Of a stretch of 64,000 nt of DNA, positions 8,721 through 17,712 are shown one piece after another. Numbering within the stretch: position 1 is the first letter of the stretch; each line of letters opens with the position of its first letter. Source of the DNA: Marinibacterium sp050389775 (lineage in GTDB: Bacteria; Pseudomonadota; Alphaproteobacteria; Rhodobacterales; Rhodobacteraceae). Below the pieces are notes generated by a model. It saw only the letters and a list, made by a program, of their open reading frames with translations. It ran no database searches and was not told where the DNA came from. Both the position numbers and the translations under genes were made by a program. The stretch is from positions 1,984,001 to 2,048,000 of the forward strand of contig NZ_CP177144.1 in the NCBI RefSeq assembly GCF_050389775.1. The letters run 5' to 3'.

Positions 8721-9722
8721 ATGCCGGACATGGATTGGCAGATAACCGAATGTCCCTTGCCCGATGGCGCCCCGGTCCCGATGCAGCAGCATCCGTTCTA
8801 CGGCCGGGCCTGCACGGCCATGGGCTCGCGCGTGATCACGTTGTGCACCGGCCCGCCCGAGGATCCGCTGGCCCGGGCGCAGGTCCTGTTGCGCCGCTGG
8901 CCGCTCTTCGGCGACTTTGCGCTTCTGGCCCGTGGTCCCGCCTGGGCGCCGGGCACGTCGCTGGCCACAATGCGCCAGGGCACGGAGGCGCTGGCCCGCC
9001 ACCTGCGTCGCGATTGCCGAGGCGTCATGGCCACCTGCGAACCTGTCGAGGGTGTTGATCCGCTGGCTGGCGCCGGCCTCCTGCCCATGGTCACCCCGGG
9101 TGGCCAGGCCCGGCTGGCCCTGTCGGCGCCCGATGACATGCTGGCCCGCCAGCACGGCAAGTGGCGCAACCGCCTGCGCCGCGCCCAGGATGGCCCCCTG
9201 CGCGTCGATCACGCGCCCTTGCCCGACGTCGCCGACCATTGGCTTCTGCTCCGGGAAGAGGCCCAGTCTCGCCGCCGCGGCTATCGTCGCCTGCCGATCC
9301 GATTCACGCAGGCCTGGCGCCATGTCAACGGCCCTCGCGCCACGCGCCTGTTCACCGCCCGGTATGGCAAGACCCCGGTGGCGGCCATGCTCTTCCTGTT
9401 GCACGGAAAATCGGCCAGCTACCATATCGGCTGGTCAGACGAGCTGGGCCGGCAATGCCATGCCCATTCCCTGTTGCTCTGGCAGGCGGCCTGCTGGCTC
9501 CAGGCCCGCGGCTACGCCTGGCTGGATCTCGGCACGCTGGACACCGAAACCACCCCGGGCCTTGCGCGTTTCAAGCTGGGCTCCGGCGCCAGGCCGTTCC
9601 AGATAGGTACCACGTGCCTCGACGCCCCGGGCGCACGAGCGCTGGCCCGGCTCTGCGGCCACGGTCCGGTGATCACCCGCCCCACCACATCAACGCCCGC
9701 CCGGCCGCTGGAACATCTCTGA
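8721..9722 (+). CDS. FemAB/BioF2-like GNAT-fold acyltransferase
   Basis: A 333-residue protein with the double-GNAT organisation of FemAB-like proteins. The C-terminal half carries the family's hallmark: ATRLFTARYGKTPVAAMLFL, then HIGWSDELGRQCHAHSLLLW, then LDLGTLDTETTPGLARFKLG. Related proteins add aminoacyl or acyl groups to peptidoglycan precursors or to exopolysaccharide and lipid intermediates; the substrate here is unknown. It could start at the ATG at 8721 or 8730, and neither has a strong ribosome site. It is a single gene after hisG. Motif copy 3 follows the stop by 6 bases. Confidence 0.75.
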   Translation: MPDMDWQITECPLPDGAPVPMQQHPFYGRACTAMGSRVITLCTGPPEDPLARAQVLLRRWPLFGDFALLARGPAWAPGTSLATMRQGTEALARHLRRDCRGVMATCEPVEGVDPLAGAGLLPMVTPGGQARLALSAPDDMLARQHGKWRNRLRRAQDGPLRVDHAPLPDVADHWLLLREEAQSRRRGYRRLPIRFTQAWRHVNGPRATRLFTARYGKTPVAAMLFLLHGKSASYHIGWSDELGRQCHAHSLLLWQAACWLQARGYAWLDLGTLDTETTPGLARFKLGSGARPFQIGTTCLDAPGARALARLCGHGPVITRPTTSTPARPLEHL

Positions 9723-9728
9723 CGATGC

Positions 9729-9753
9729 TGCTTCTTTCTCTTTCCAAATATCC
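9729..9753 (+). repeat. Interspersed 25-base motif, copy 3
   Basis: The copy reads TGCTTCTTTCTCTTT, CC, then AAATATCC, followed by CGGCCC. It fills the short gap between two convergent genes, ending 45 bases from the DUF1489 stop. Confidence 0.85.
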
Positions 9754-9797
9754 CGGCCCTACACAGCGCGTCCCGCGCATGTCCCCGGGCAAGGGCG

Positions 9798-10244
9798 CTA
9801 GCGCACCCCGATATCGGCGAGCGCTGCGGCCAGTTTCGGTGGCAATACGTCCTCCTGGGCCCGGCCTTCGCCCAGGTCTTCGGGCGCATCTCCGGCGGCC
9901 AGGTAACGCCAGCCCTGGAACGGCCGGCGGGGCAGGGCCCGGGTGCGGATCACCTCCGGGTCCAGCACGATGGCGCAGCGGTCAATCCCGTCTTCGCCGG
10001 TCACCCGCTCCAGCCGCAGCACGCGCTGACGGCACAGGACCAGGCCCTTGAACACCCAGTAGAGCGACCCGCCGTTCAGCAACTCGGCCTCGCGCTTGGG
10101 CCACATCCGCGTGACATGGCGCGGCAGATTGTCCGGCCAGCGCCCGCGGGACGTGGCCTGCCAGGCCAGCAGGTCGTCCACCGCTTCGGCCCCGACGCAA
10201 AGCTTCACAAGATTGACGTATTTGTCCAATGGACTCGGCCCCAA
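9798..10244 (-). CDS. DUF1489 family protein
   Basis: A 148-residue protein with the N-terminal VNLVKLCVGAE segment and the central RMWPKREAELLNGGSLYWVFKG segment typical of DUF1489, a family of unknown function widespread in alphaproteobacteria. The chosen TTG start at 10244 has AAGGGG five bases upstream; an alternative TTG at 10229 would give the more usual shorter N terminus. It is divergent from the RNR gene. Confidence 0.8.
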   Translation of the reverse strand: MGPSPLDKYVNLVKLCVGAEAVDDLLAWQATSRGRWPDNLPRHVTRMWPKREAELLNGGSLYWVFKGLVLCRQRVLRLERVTGEDGIDRCAIVLDPEVIRTRALPRRPFQGWRYLAAGDAPEDLGEGRAQEDVLPPKLAAALADIGVR

Positions 10245-10382
10245 GCTATCCCCTTAGTATAGTAGTGGCCAAGGATCTGAACTCAAGGTGTTGAGGTGAA
10301 GGCGCCAGTCGCGTTATCTTTGGCTTCCGCTTTCCACTGTGAATCGCCCCTCCCGAATAGACCCGGTCAAAGGAAGCCGCCG

Positions 10383-12884
10383 ATGAGCCGTTTTGCCGCC
10401 CCCATTGCCGAACAGATCTGGGACATGAAGTACCGCTTCAAGGATGCCGATGGCAGCCCGATCGACCAGACGGTCGAGGACAGCTGGCGCCGCATCGCCC
10501 GCGACCTGGCCCGGGTGGAACAGGATCCGGCACATTGGGAAGAGCGGTTCTATGCCGCCCTGGAGGATTTCAAATACCTGCCCGCCGGCCGCATTACTGC
10601 CGGGGCGGGCACGGCCCGGGCCGTGACGCTGTTCAACTGCTTTGTCATGGGCACGATCCCCGACAGCATGGGCGGCATCTTTGAAATGCTGCGCGAGGCT
10701 GCGCTGACCATGCAGCAGGGCGGCGGAATCGGCTATGATTTCAGCACGATCCGCCCGCGCGGCGCCAATGTGACCGGGGTGGCCGCCGATGCCTCGGGCC
10801 CGCTCAGCTTCATGGATGTCTGGGACGCCATGTGCCGCACGATCATGTCGGCCGGCTCGCGCCGCGGCGCGATGATGGCCACGATGCGCTGCGATCACCC
10901 CGACATCGAGGATTTCATCACCGCCAAGTCGGATTCCGCCCGGCTGCGCATGTTCAACCTGTCGGTCCTGGTGACCGATCCCTTCCTCGAAGCCGTCAAG
11001 GCCGATGGCCCGTGGGAGCTGGTTTTCGACGGCAAGGTCTATCACACCGTCCAGGCCCGCGACCTGTGGAACCGCATCATGAAGGCGACCTATGATTACG
11101 CCGAACCGGGCGTGATCTTCATCGATCGGATCAACCAGGCCAACAACCTGGCCTATTGCGAGACCATCGCCGCGACCAACCCCTGCGGCGAACAGCCTCT
11201 GCCGCCCTACGGCGCCTGCCTGCTGGGGTCGATCAACCTGGCCCGGCTGGTCGATCAGCCCTTTGCCCCGGGCGCCACGATCGACACCGACGCGCTGACC
11301 GAGCTGGTCGCCACGGCCGTGCGCATGATGGACAACGTCGTCGATGCGTCGAAATTCCCGCTTCCGGAACAGGCGGCGGAGGCCCAGAACAAGCGCCGGA
11401 TCGGCCTGGGCGTGACCGGGCTGGCCGATGCGTTGCTGATGATGGGCCTGCGCTACGGCTCGGACGAGGCAGCCCGGCAGACCGAGGATTGGCTGCATGC
11501 CATCGCACGGGCGGCCTACCTGGCCTCTGTCGACCTGGCCCGGGAAAAGGGCGCCTTCCCGCTGTTCGACGCCGAAGGTTACCTGGCCTCGGGCACCATG
11601 GCCCAGATGGATGACGACGTGCGCGAGGCCATCCGTGCTCATGGCATCCGCAATGCGCTGCTGACCTCGATCGCGCCGACCGGGACGATCAGCCTGTATG
11701 CCGGCAACGTGTCCTCGGGGATCGAGCCGGTCTTTGCCTATGCCTATACCCGCAAGGTGTTGCAGAAAGATGGATCGCGCACCGAGGAAGAGGTGGTCGA
11801 TTACGCCGTCCAGCTTTGGCGCGACATGTTCGGCGATGCCCCGCTGCCCGACCATTTCGTCAATGCCCAGACCCTCGACCCGGCCGACCACGTCAAGATG
11901 CAGGCCGCAGCGCAGAAATGGGTGGATTCGTCGATTTCCAAGACGATCAACTGCCCCGAGGACATTTCCTTCGAAGCGTTCAAGGACGTCTACATGCAGG
12001 CCTGGGAAACCGGCTGCAAAGGGTGCACGACCTACCGGCCGAACGACGTGACCGGGTCGGTTTTGACGGTTGCAGAGCAAAAGCCCGCCCAGAGCGTCGA
12101 GGTCTCTGGCGATTTGAAGGGGCGTCTGACTGCCTTGATCGAGGCAAGAAACACCTCCATGCGAAAGGTGTCGCTCGATGCGGGCCTGGGCGCAGGCTAT
12201 GTTCAGAGTGTCGTTTCCGGGCAGATCGAACCAACGGTCGGCAACGTGGAAAAGCTGGCGGGCGTTCTGAAGGTGTCCGTCGCAAGCCTGATCGGGGGGA
12301 GCGCGCCCGAGGTGGTTGCAACCGACAGTGCCGAACCGCTTCAGCCCCATGGCGACGTGATCTACATGTCCGAGCCGCTGGACCGTCCGCAGGCTCTGGA
12401 GGGGCAGACCTACAAGCTGAAATGGCCTGACAGCGAACACGCGATCTACATCACGATCAACGACATCATCATCGGCGGGCACCGCCGGCCTTTCGAAGTT
12501 TTCATCAATTCCAAGAACATGGAGCATTTCGCCTGGACAGTGGCGCTGACCCGCATGATCTCGGCGGTGTTCCGGCGCGGGGGCGATGTGTCCTTTGTCG
12601 TCGAGGAGCTGAAGGCGGTGTTCGACCCGCGCGGCGGGGCCTGGATGCAGGGCAAGTACATCCCGTCGATCCTGGCGGCTATCGGTGGCGTGATCGAGCG
12701 CCACATGATTGCCATCGGTTTCATCGAGGGCGAGGGCATGGGCCTGAAATCCGATCCCCAGGCCGATGTCGTCAACCTGGGCACTCCGCGAGGCCCGGCC
12801 TGCCCGAGCTGTGGCCAATACGACATGCGCATGGTCGAGGGATGCATGACCTGCGCGTCCTGCGGTCATTCGAAATGCGGGTGA
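10383..12884 (+). CDS. nrdJ: Class II (adenosylcobalamin-dependent) ribonucleoside-diphosphate reductase with internal helix-turn-helix
   Basis: This reduces ribonucleotides to deoxyribonucleotides using a B12-generated thiyl radical, without oxygen. The protein is 833 residues. Visible are the first redox Cys86 (FNCFVMGT), the MQQGGGIGYDFS loop, the NPCGEQ active-site segment (Cys268), the CKGCTTYRPND end of the barrel, the C-terminal PRGGAWM/VIERHMIAIGF domain, and a Cys-rich tail (CPSCGQY... CASCGHSKCG) resembling a zinc ribbon. Between the barrel and the C-terminal domain, at about residues 576-640, sits a segment that reads as a Cro/CI-type helix-turn-helix. The ATG at 10383 is preceded by AAAGGAAG. 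Two divergent cob genes elsewhere in the window could supply its cofactor. Confidence 0.95.
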   Translation: MSRFAAPIAEQIWDMKYRFKDADGSPIDQTVEDSWRRIARDLARVEQDPAHWEERFYAALEDFKYLPAGRITAGAGTARAVTLFNCFVMGTIPDSMGGIFEMLREAALTMQQGGGIGYDFSTIRPRGANVTGVAADASGPLSFMDVWDAMCRTIMSAGSRRGAMMATMRCDHPDIEDFITAKSDSARLRMFNLSVLVTDPFLEAVKADGPWELVFDGKVYHTVQARDLWNRIMKATYDYAEPGVIFIDRINQANNLAYCETIAATNPCGEQPLPPYGACLLGSINLARLVDQPFAPGATIDTDALTELVATAVRMMDNVVDASKFPLPEQAAEAQNKRRIGLGVTGLADALLMMGLRYGSDEAARQTEDWLHAIARAAYLASVDLAREKGAFPLFDAEGYLASGTMAQMDDDVREAIRAHGIRNALLTSIAPTGTISLYAGNVSSGIEPVFAYAYTRKVLQKDGSRTEEEVVDYAVQLWRDMFGDAPLPDHFVNAQTLDPADHVKMQAAAQKWVDSSISKTINCPEDISFEAFKDVYMQAWETGCKGCTTYRPNDVTGSVLTVAEQKPAQSVEVSGDLKGRLTALIEARNTSMRKVSLDAGLGAGYVQSVVSGQIEPTVGNVEKLAGVLKVSVASLIGGSAPEVVATDSAEPLQPHGDVIYMSEPLDRPQALEGQTYKLKWPDSEHAIYITINDIIIGGHRRPFEVFINSKNMEHFAWTVALTRMISAVFRRGGDVSFVVEELKAVFDPRGGAWMQGKYIPSILAAIGGVIERHMIAIGFIEGEGMGLKSDPQADVVNLGTPRGPACPSCGQYDMRMVEGCMTCASCGHSKCG
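12110..12302 (+). other. Helix-turn-helix-like insert within the RNR gene
   Basis: This part of nrdJ encodes GRLTALIEARNTSMRKVSLD, then AGLGAGYVQSVVSGQIEPT, then VGNVEKLAGVLKVSVASLIG. The order (helix, K-x-S-L-x-A turn, recognition-like helix, S-G-x-x-x-P-T, K-L-A-x-V-L-x-V) matches Xre/Cro/CI domains. In the class II RNRs I know, this position is a short variable linker. Codon choice here (TTG, AGA, GCA, GTT, GTC mixed) is less G/C-biased than the flanks, which fits later acquisition. Confidence 0.65.
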
Positions 12885-13199
12885 GGGCGGCGGCTGGCGG
12901 AGTCAGAGAAAGCAGATGAATGCGCAAACGGAAGCATAAGTCTGCGCAAAGGGTGTCAAGGGCGAAACGTACCGCCTGGTGTCCCTGGGCTGCTCTCTGA
13001 AAGACGGTGATAGAGGCGCTGGGGCGGACGCTCCGGCGCCTTTCGCGTATGAAGGGGATGTGCGGTTCGTGGCATGAGGCGGGGATCTGGCGGAGGGCCG
13101 TTGTGCCCTCCCTGTAAGAGCCTGAGCATGGCGCAGTGGGGCTGGCTTGTGATGGTGAGACCGTGGACACGAGGTCGCTTAGAAGCAGTGGGAACTCCG
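12885..13199. other. Gap after the RNR gene, start of atypical region
   Basis: No convincing gene. It holds a terminator-like hairpin (13015-13043). From about 12900 the sequence loses the regular G/C third-position pattern of the core genes, marking the left edge of the accessory region. Confidence 0.5.
13015..13043 (+). terminator. Probable terminator after the RNR gene
   Basis: GGCGCTGGGGC (13015-13025) pairs with GCTCCGGCGCC (13030-13040) over 11 bp, with two G-U pairs and a 4-base loop, followed by TTT. It lies 130 bases past the nrdJ stop. Confidence 0.45.
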
Positions 13200-13448
13200 A
13201 TGAAGACCATTAAGCCGACGCAAGCTGTCGCTACGATCCTCAGCCGATATCAGCGTCGGAGAATTTGTCAGGTGTCCGTCACAGCAACGGACGTCTACGG
13301 CGACACCATTGCTCGCTTCTGTGGAGACGACGTTGACCTTGACCCCGTCGAACTGGGCCGCATCCATCTAAAGCGCCAGAAGGTGATTTCCGGCCGCAGA
13401 CTCGTCACCCTTCTTGCCCGCCATCAGCGCGAGATCAGAGCTGAGTGA
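13200..13448 (+). CDS. Hypothetical protein, 82 residues
   Basis: The frame begins MKTIKPTQAVATILSRYQRR and is rich in Arg and Asp; GGGAA stands about 5 bases before the ATG. No motif or family is recognised, although the VSVTATDVYGDTIARFCGDD segment looks like a small soluble domain. Base composition is lower in G+C than neighbouring core genes. It could be a remnant of a mobile segment. Confidence 0.4.
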   Translation: MKTIKPTQAVATILSRYQRRRICQVSVTATDVYGDTIARFCGDDVDLDPVELGRIHLKRQKVISGRRLVTLLARHQREIRAE

Positions 13449-13756
13449 CGCCTCCCGAGGGTTTCCTGGGGGACTGGGCTCAACACCAGATACGAATACA
13501 CGAAGCGTCGTCGCTCTTGGGAGCGAATGGTTTGCTTCAAGGGGTCATAGTCACCGCTCACGTCCGGCACAGTATGTTGAACTGCCCTGGCTCCAATGGC
13601 GGGAAGTAGTCGTTTGCCGCGGCCTGCACCATTGGCCGCTAATCGAAATCAAAATAGGTAGTTGCCACCGTCGGCATTTCCTCTCTCCCATTAACCAGGA
13701 GCTAGCCTTCGAGCATAGGGTCAGCTCCTCCCACAATGGCAGCTTTCAGATCCCGG
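13449..13756. other. Gene-free low-G+C gap
   Basis: No frame looks coding. The stretch is visibly richer in A+T than the core genes and carries no recognisable insertion sequence ends. It probably belongs to a degraded insert at the island's left side. Confidence 0.45.
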
Positions 13757-14656
13757 TCACACTCTGTTGGCTTGCATCGACCTCAGTAGTGCGCGGAGCG
13801 CTTCTGGCAACTGCCTGCGGCTGGGATAGTAAAGGTGGAACGCCGGGCCCATGGACGACCACTCCGGCAAAACGTGCAGCAGCTCGCCGGTTTCCAATTC
13901 GGTCCGGACCCGATCTTCCAGCGTGTAGCAGATTGCCCCGCCGCCTTTCGCGATCTCCAGTGACAGGATCGTTTCAATGACGATGACTGACCAGTCGAGA
14001 GACAGTTCGACCTCTTCGTTGCCGCGCTCCAATTCCCAGTTGTAGATCCGGCCGGTCCCCATGCGCAGCCCGATGCAGCGATGGTTCTTCAGGTCGTTGG
14101 GATGGGTAAGGGGCGGTGCCGAGGCGAGATACTCCGGCGAGGCCACAGCCAGCCAGCGCAGCTCGGGGCCGATCGGCAAGGCGATCATGTCCTCAGGCAC
14201 GGTGCCGCCGTAGCGGATGCCCGCGTCGTAGCCTTCCTGCACGATGTCGATGACGTGGTCGTTGATCTCGACCTCGACCCTGACTTCGGGAAACTGCCGC
14301 ATGTACCCCGCAAGGATCGGCGCCAGCACAAGCCGTGCGGCATCCGTCGGCACGTTGATCCGCAGGTTGCCTGCGGGACGATCCCGGTAGCGGTTGAGGC
14401 CTTCCAACCCACCCTCGATGGCGTCGAGACCCGCCTGCACATGTGACAGAAGCTCCCGCCCCGCATGCGTCAGGGTCACGCTGCGATTGGTCCGGTTGAA
14501 CAGGCGCACGCCCTGGCGTGCCTCCAGCCCGCGCATGGCATGGCTGAGCGCGGAAGGCGAAAGATCCAGCTCGGCCGCAGCCTTCCGAAACCCGCCCGTC
14601 TCGGCGATGGTGCGGAAGAGATTGAGATCGCCAAGGTCAGTGCGGTTGAGGGTCAT
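13757..14656 (-). CDS. LysR family transcriptional regulator
   Basis: A 299-residue regulator. The N-terminal winged helix-turn-helix reads LNLFRTIAETGGFRKAAAEL, then LSPSALSHAMRGLEARQGVRL, followed by the NRTNRSVTLTHAGREL segment and a substrate-binding domain. The ATG at 14656 is chosen because AAGGAGC stands 4 bases upstream; the frame is open 18 codons further. It is divergent from the MFS-SDR-AKR operon and very likely controls it. A related regulator lies at 25123. Confidence 0.92.
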   Translation of the reverse strand: MTLNRTDLGDLNLFRTIAETGGFRKAAAELDLSPSALSHAMRGLEARQGVRLFNRTNRSVTLTHAGRELLSHVQAGLDAIEGGLEGLNRYRDRPAGNLRINVPTDAARLVLAPILAGYMRQFPEVRVEVEINDHVIDIVQEGYDAGIRYGGTVPEDMIALPIGPELRWLAVASPEYLASAPPLTHPNDLKNHRCIGLRMGTGRIYNWELERGNEEVELSLDWSVIVIETILSLEIAKGGGAICYTLEDRVRTELETGELLHVLPEWSSMGPAFHLYYPSRRQLPEALRALLRSMQANRV

Positions 14657-14679
14657 CGGTGCTCCTTTGACGCTCACAT

Positions 14680-14694
14680 AACACGTTTTGTGTT
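14680..14694. promoter_or_regulatory. Inverted repeat in the LysR/MFS divergent promoter
   Basis: AACAC (14680-14684) and GTGTT (14690-14694) flank a 5-base centre. A short inverted repeat with A+T-rich surroundings between a LysR gene and its divergent operon is the usual place for the regulator's binding site. Confidence 0.4.
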
Positions 14695-14788
14695 TAGTTT
14701 CACTCATCACTGCGTGCAGCTTTGCTTGCCTTATCGTGCCTCTGTCGTGCCGCTATCTGCTGCCCAAAGGCAAGACAGGAGGCCCCGC

Positions 14789-15937
14789 ATGCAGATCGCC
14801 ATCGCTCAATTCGTCCTCGCCCTTGGCGGGCTGTTCCTCGGCACGGCCGAGTTCGCGGCCATGGGGCTGCTGCCCTCGATCGCCGAAACCTTTGAGGTGG
14901 ACGTGCCGACGGCGGGTCATCTGGTGAGCCTCTATGCCATCGGGGTCGTGGTCGGCGCACCGCTGCTGACGGTCGTCACGGCGCGCATGGAAAAGCGCAA
15001 GCTGCTCATGGGCCTTGCCGTGCTGATCGTGCTGGGCAACGCCGGCTCGGCACTGGCGGCGAGCTTTGGCCAGATCGGCGTGGCACGCTTTGTCGCCGGG
15101 CTGCCGCACGGGGCCTATTACGGGACGGCGGGGCTGGTGGCCGCCTCGCTGGTGGCGCGCGAAAAGCGCACGCAGGCCATTGGCCATGTCATGCTGGGCC
15201 TTGCCGCCGCGAATGTGGCGGGCGTGCCGCTGGTGACCTGGATGGGGCAGGTCTTTGGCTGGCGCTCGGCCTTCGGGCTGGTGGCGGCAGGCGGTGTGCT
15301 GCTGGTCTTCCTGCTGCCGCTGGTGGTCCCTACGCGGCCCGCAGAAAAGGACGCCTCGCCGCGGTCCGAACTCTCGGCCTTCGGCTCGCTTCAGGTCTGG
15401 CTGACGCTGGCGACGGCGGCGATCGGCTTTGGCGGCATGTTCGCGGTCTACAGCTACATCACCCCGACTCTGACCGAGGTCACGGGGATCGCCGAGGCCC
15501 GCGTGCCGTGGATGTTGGCGCTCTGGGGGCTCGGGATGGTCGTGGGCAATACGCTCGGCGGCTGGCTGGCTGACCGGTCGCTGACCGGTGCGATCCTGGG
15601 GTTCTTCGCTTGGACGGTGGTGACGCTGGCGCTCTTTGGCGCGGTGGCGGCCAATGTCTGGCTGGCGGGGCTGGCGCTGTTCCTCGTGGGCATCGGGTTC
15701 GCGCTGGTCCCGGCGTTGCAGGCCCGGTTGCTGGACGCGGCCCCACGCGCACAGTCACTGGCCTCGGCCATGAACCACTCGACCTTCAACCTCTCGAATG
15801 CCATCGGCGCCTGGACCGGTGGGCTTGCGATCTCGGCGGGCCTCGGCTGGGCCTCGACGGGCTACGTCGGCGCGGCGCTGGCGGTGGCCGGGCTCTGCAT
15901 CTTTACCTTCGCGCTGGAACTTCAACGAAAGGACTGA
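14789..15937 (+). CDS. MFS transporter, DHA1/AraJ-like exporter
   Basis: A 382-residue, 12-helix major facilitator. It begins MQIAIAQFVLALGGLFLGTAEFAAMGLLP, typical of the AraJ/YdhP/SotB group of sugar and drug efflux proteins; the substrate is unknown. An AGGAGG ribosome site stands 6 bases before the ATG. It heads a co-directional run with the SDR (3-base gap) and the aldo/keto reductase, divergent from LysR. Confidence 0.88.
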   Translation: MQIAIAQFVLALGGLFLGTAEFAAMGLLPSIAETFEVDVPTAGHLVSLYAIGVVVGAPLLTVVTARMEKRKLLMGLAVLIVLGNAGSALAASFGQIGVARFVAGLPHGAYYGTAGLVAASLVAREKRTQAIGHVMLGLAAANVAGVPLVTWMGQVFGWRSAFGLVAAGGVLLVFLLPLVVPTRPAEKDASPRSELSAFGSLQVWLTLATAAIGFGGMFAVYSYITPTLTEVTGIAEARVPWMLALWGLGMVVGNTLGGWLADRSLTGAILGFFAWTVVTLALFGAVAANVWLAGLALFLVGIGFALVPALQARLLDAAPRAQSLASAMNHSTFNLSNAIGAWTGGLAISAGLGWASTGYVGAALAVAGLCIFTFALELQRKD

Positions 15938-15940
15938 TCC

Positions 15941-16783
15941 ATGACACGCATGCAAGACATCATCGCCCCCGGGAATGCTGCCGTCATCACCGGCGCGGCG
16001 AAGGGCATCGGGGCCGCCATCGCCGAAGACCTCGCCGCACGTGGCATGGAACTGGCGCTGTTCGACCGTGACGCCGAGGCGCTTGATGCGCTCGCAGACC
16101 GCCTGAACACCGACGTGCTGACGGTGACCGGCGACGTGTCCAAGCGCGAGAATTGCGAAAACCTGCATGGCGCGGTGACCGACCGCTTCGGCGTACCGCA
16201 GCTGCTGATCAACAATGCAGGCATGATGCGCCGTCCGGGTCCGTGGTCTTCGCCTGAAGAGTGGCGCGAGGTGCTGGACGTGAACTTCACCTCTACCCTG
16301 AGGATGCAGCACCTCTTCGTGCCGGACATGATCGCCGGCGACCAGCCCGGCGCCATCGTCAACCTCGGCTCCAAGGAGGGCATCACGACCCCGCCCGGCC
16401 AGGCCGCGTATTCCGTCGCCAAGGCAGGCATCAAAGTGCTGACCGAGCAGCTGGAGCACGAGCTGCGCAACGCCACCGACGGCCGTCTTTCAGCGCACCT
16501 GCTGGTGCCGGGCTACACCTACACGCCCATGAATTTCCCCGAGGCACAGCCCGGTGACAAGAAGCCCGACGCCCCGTGGTCCGCTGAACAGATGGTCGAT
16601 TACTTCATGGCGCGTCTGCTGAACGGCGACTTCTACATCCTGTGCCCCGACAACGAGGTGACGCCCGCGATGGACGCGAAACGCATCCGCTGGGCCGCCG
16701 AGGACATGGTGCGCAATCGCCCGGCGCTGTCGCGCTGGCACCCCGATTACAAGGAGGATTTCGCCCAATGGATGAAATCGTGA
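15941..16783 (+). CDS. SDR family NAD(P)-dependent oxidoreductase
   Basis: A classical short-chain dehydrogenase of 280 residues. The cofactor motif is TGAAKGIG (about residue 18), the NNAG motif is present (LINNAGMMRR), and the catalytic Tyr/Lys lie in YSVAKAG with Ser upstream in NLGSKEG. The C-terminal tail is longer than usual (to 280, ending FAQWMKS). The substrate is not predictable. It is 3 bases from the MFS stop and is followed by the aldo/keto reductase. Confidence 0.93.
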   Translation: MTRMQDIIAPGNAAVITGAAKGIGAAIAEDLAARGMELALFDRDAEALDALADRLNTDVLTVTGDVSKRENCENLHGAVTDRFGVPQLLINNAGMMRRPGPWSSPEEWREVLDVNFTSTLRMQHLFVPDMIAGDQPGAIVNLGSKEGITTPPGQAAYSVAKAGIKVLTEQLEHELRNATDGRLSAHLLVPGYTYTPMNFPEAQPGDKKPDAPWSAEQMVDYFMARLLNGDFYILCPDNEVTPAMDAKRIRWAAEDMVRNRPALSRWHPDYKEDFAQWMKS

Positions 16784-16815
16784 AACCCCACGCCCCGACC
16801 AGACAGGACAAGACA

Positions 16816-17643
16816 ATGCATAACGCAAAGGCAAATGGTGCCGCGATCCCCGCACTCGGCTTTGGCACCTTCCGCATGAACGATGCCGAGGTGGCCGCCG
16901 TGTTGCCCGAGGCGTTGAAGCTCGGCTTCCGCCATGTCGATACCGCGCAGGTCTACGGCAACGAGGCCGCCGTGGGCGCCGCGATCAAGGCCTCCGGCGT
17001 GGCCCGCGACGCGATCTTCCTGACCACCAAGGTCTGGGTGACCGAATTCGCCGAGGCCGATTTCCTGCCCTCCGTGGAGGAAAGCCTCGCGAGGTTGGGC
17101 GTCGACCACGTTGACCTGCTGTTGCTACACTGGCCCCATGGCAACGACACGCCGCGCGAGGTGCAGATCGCGGAGCTGAACAAGACCGTGACCAAGGGCA
17201 TGGCCCGCCACATTGGTGTCAGCAACTACAACGTCGCCGAGATGCACGAGGCGGCGGAACTCTCCGACGCACGGCTGGTCACCAACCAAGTCGAATACCA
17301 TCCTTACCTCTCTCAGGCGCCTATCCTGAAGGCCTGCGAGGACCTCGGCATGGCGCTGACCGGGTATTACGGCATGGCCGATGGCCTGGTGCCGCAGGAT
17401 GAGGTGCTGAAGGATATCGGTGCCGCCCATGGCAAGACGGCGTCGCAGGTGGCTCTGCGCTGGCTGGTCCAGCAACCCCGCGTCGTGCCCCTGTCGAAGA
17501 CCGCGAAACTCAAGCGTGTGCCCGAGAACTTCGGCATCTTCGACTTCGAGCTGAGCGATGCCGAGATGCAGGCCATCCACGGCCTCGCGCGCAAGGACGG
17601 GCGGATCGTCTCGCCACAGGACATGTCTCCCGAATGGGACTGA
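16816..17643 (+). CDS. Aldo/keto reductase
   Basis: A 275-residue NADPH-dependent carbonyl reductase related to 2,5-diketogluconate reductases. The AKR signature reads FRHVDTAQVYGNE (Asp and Tyr of the tetrad), with TTKVW (Lys) and LLLLHWPHG (His) following, and PLSKTAKLKRVPEN binding the cofactor phosphate. The ATG at 16816 has AGGA with 7-base spacing; an upstream in-frame ATG at 16768, overlapping the SDR, is possible. It is the third gene of the operon. Confidence 0.93.
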   Translation: MHNAKANGAAIPALGFGTFRMNDAEVAAVLPEALKLGFRHVDTAQVYGNEAAVGAAIKASGVARDAIFLTTKVWVTEFAEADFLPSVEESLARLGVDHVDLLLLHWPHGNDTPREVQIAELNKTVTKGMARHIGVSNYNVAEMHEAAELSDARLVTNQVEYHPYLSQAPILKACEDLGMALTGYYGMADGLVPQDEVLKDIGAAHGKTASQVALRWLVQQPRVVPLSKTAKLKRVPENFGIFDFELSDAEMQAIHGLARKDGRIVSPQDMSPEWD

Positions 17644-17712
17644 CCCCGGACTGGTCCGTCCCATGCCCTCGCCGCGCCCTCCGGCGGGGGCATTTTCTAC
17701 CGGAGACCCGCG

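Noticed and set aside
9723..9797. Motif copy 3 as the terminator of the FemAB-like gene
   Set aside because: It begins 6 bases after the stop without a preceding hairpin outside the gene, and other copies lie upstream of genes.
10245..10382. NrdR boxes or a cobalamin riboswitch upstream of the RNR gene
   Set aside because: Neither the NrdR-type palindrome pair nor a B12-box-like sequence is visible. Only a short CTCAA/TTGAG repeat (10283-10296) is present.
10314..12869. A long minus-strand frame opposite the RNR gene
   Set aside because: Same shadow effect. The plus-strand RNR motifs are unambiguous.
13414..13980. A plus-strand frame of 188 codons across the gap and into the LysR gene
   Set aside because: It overlaps the well-supported LysR on the other strand and shows no motif or ribosome site.
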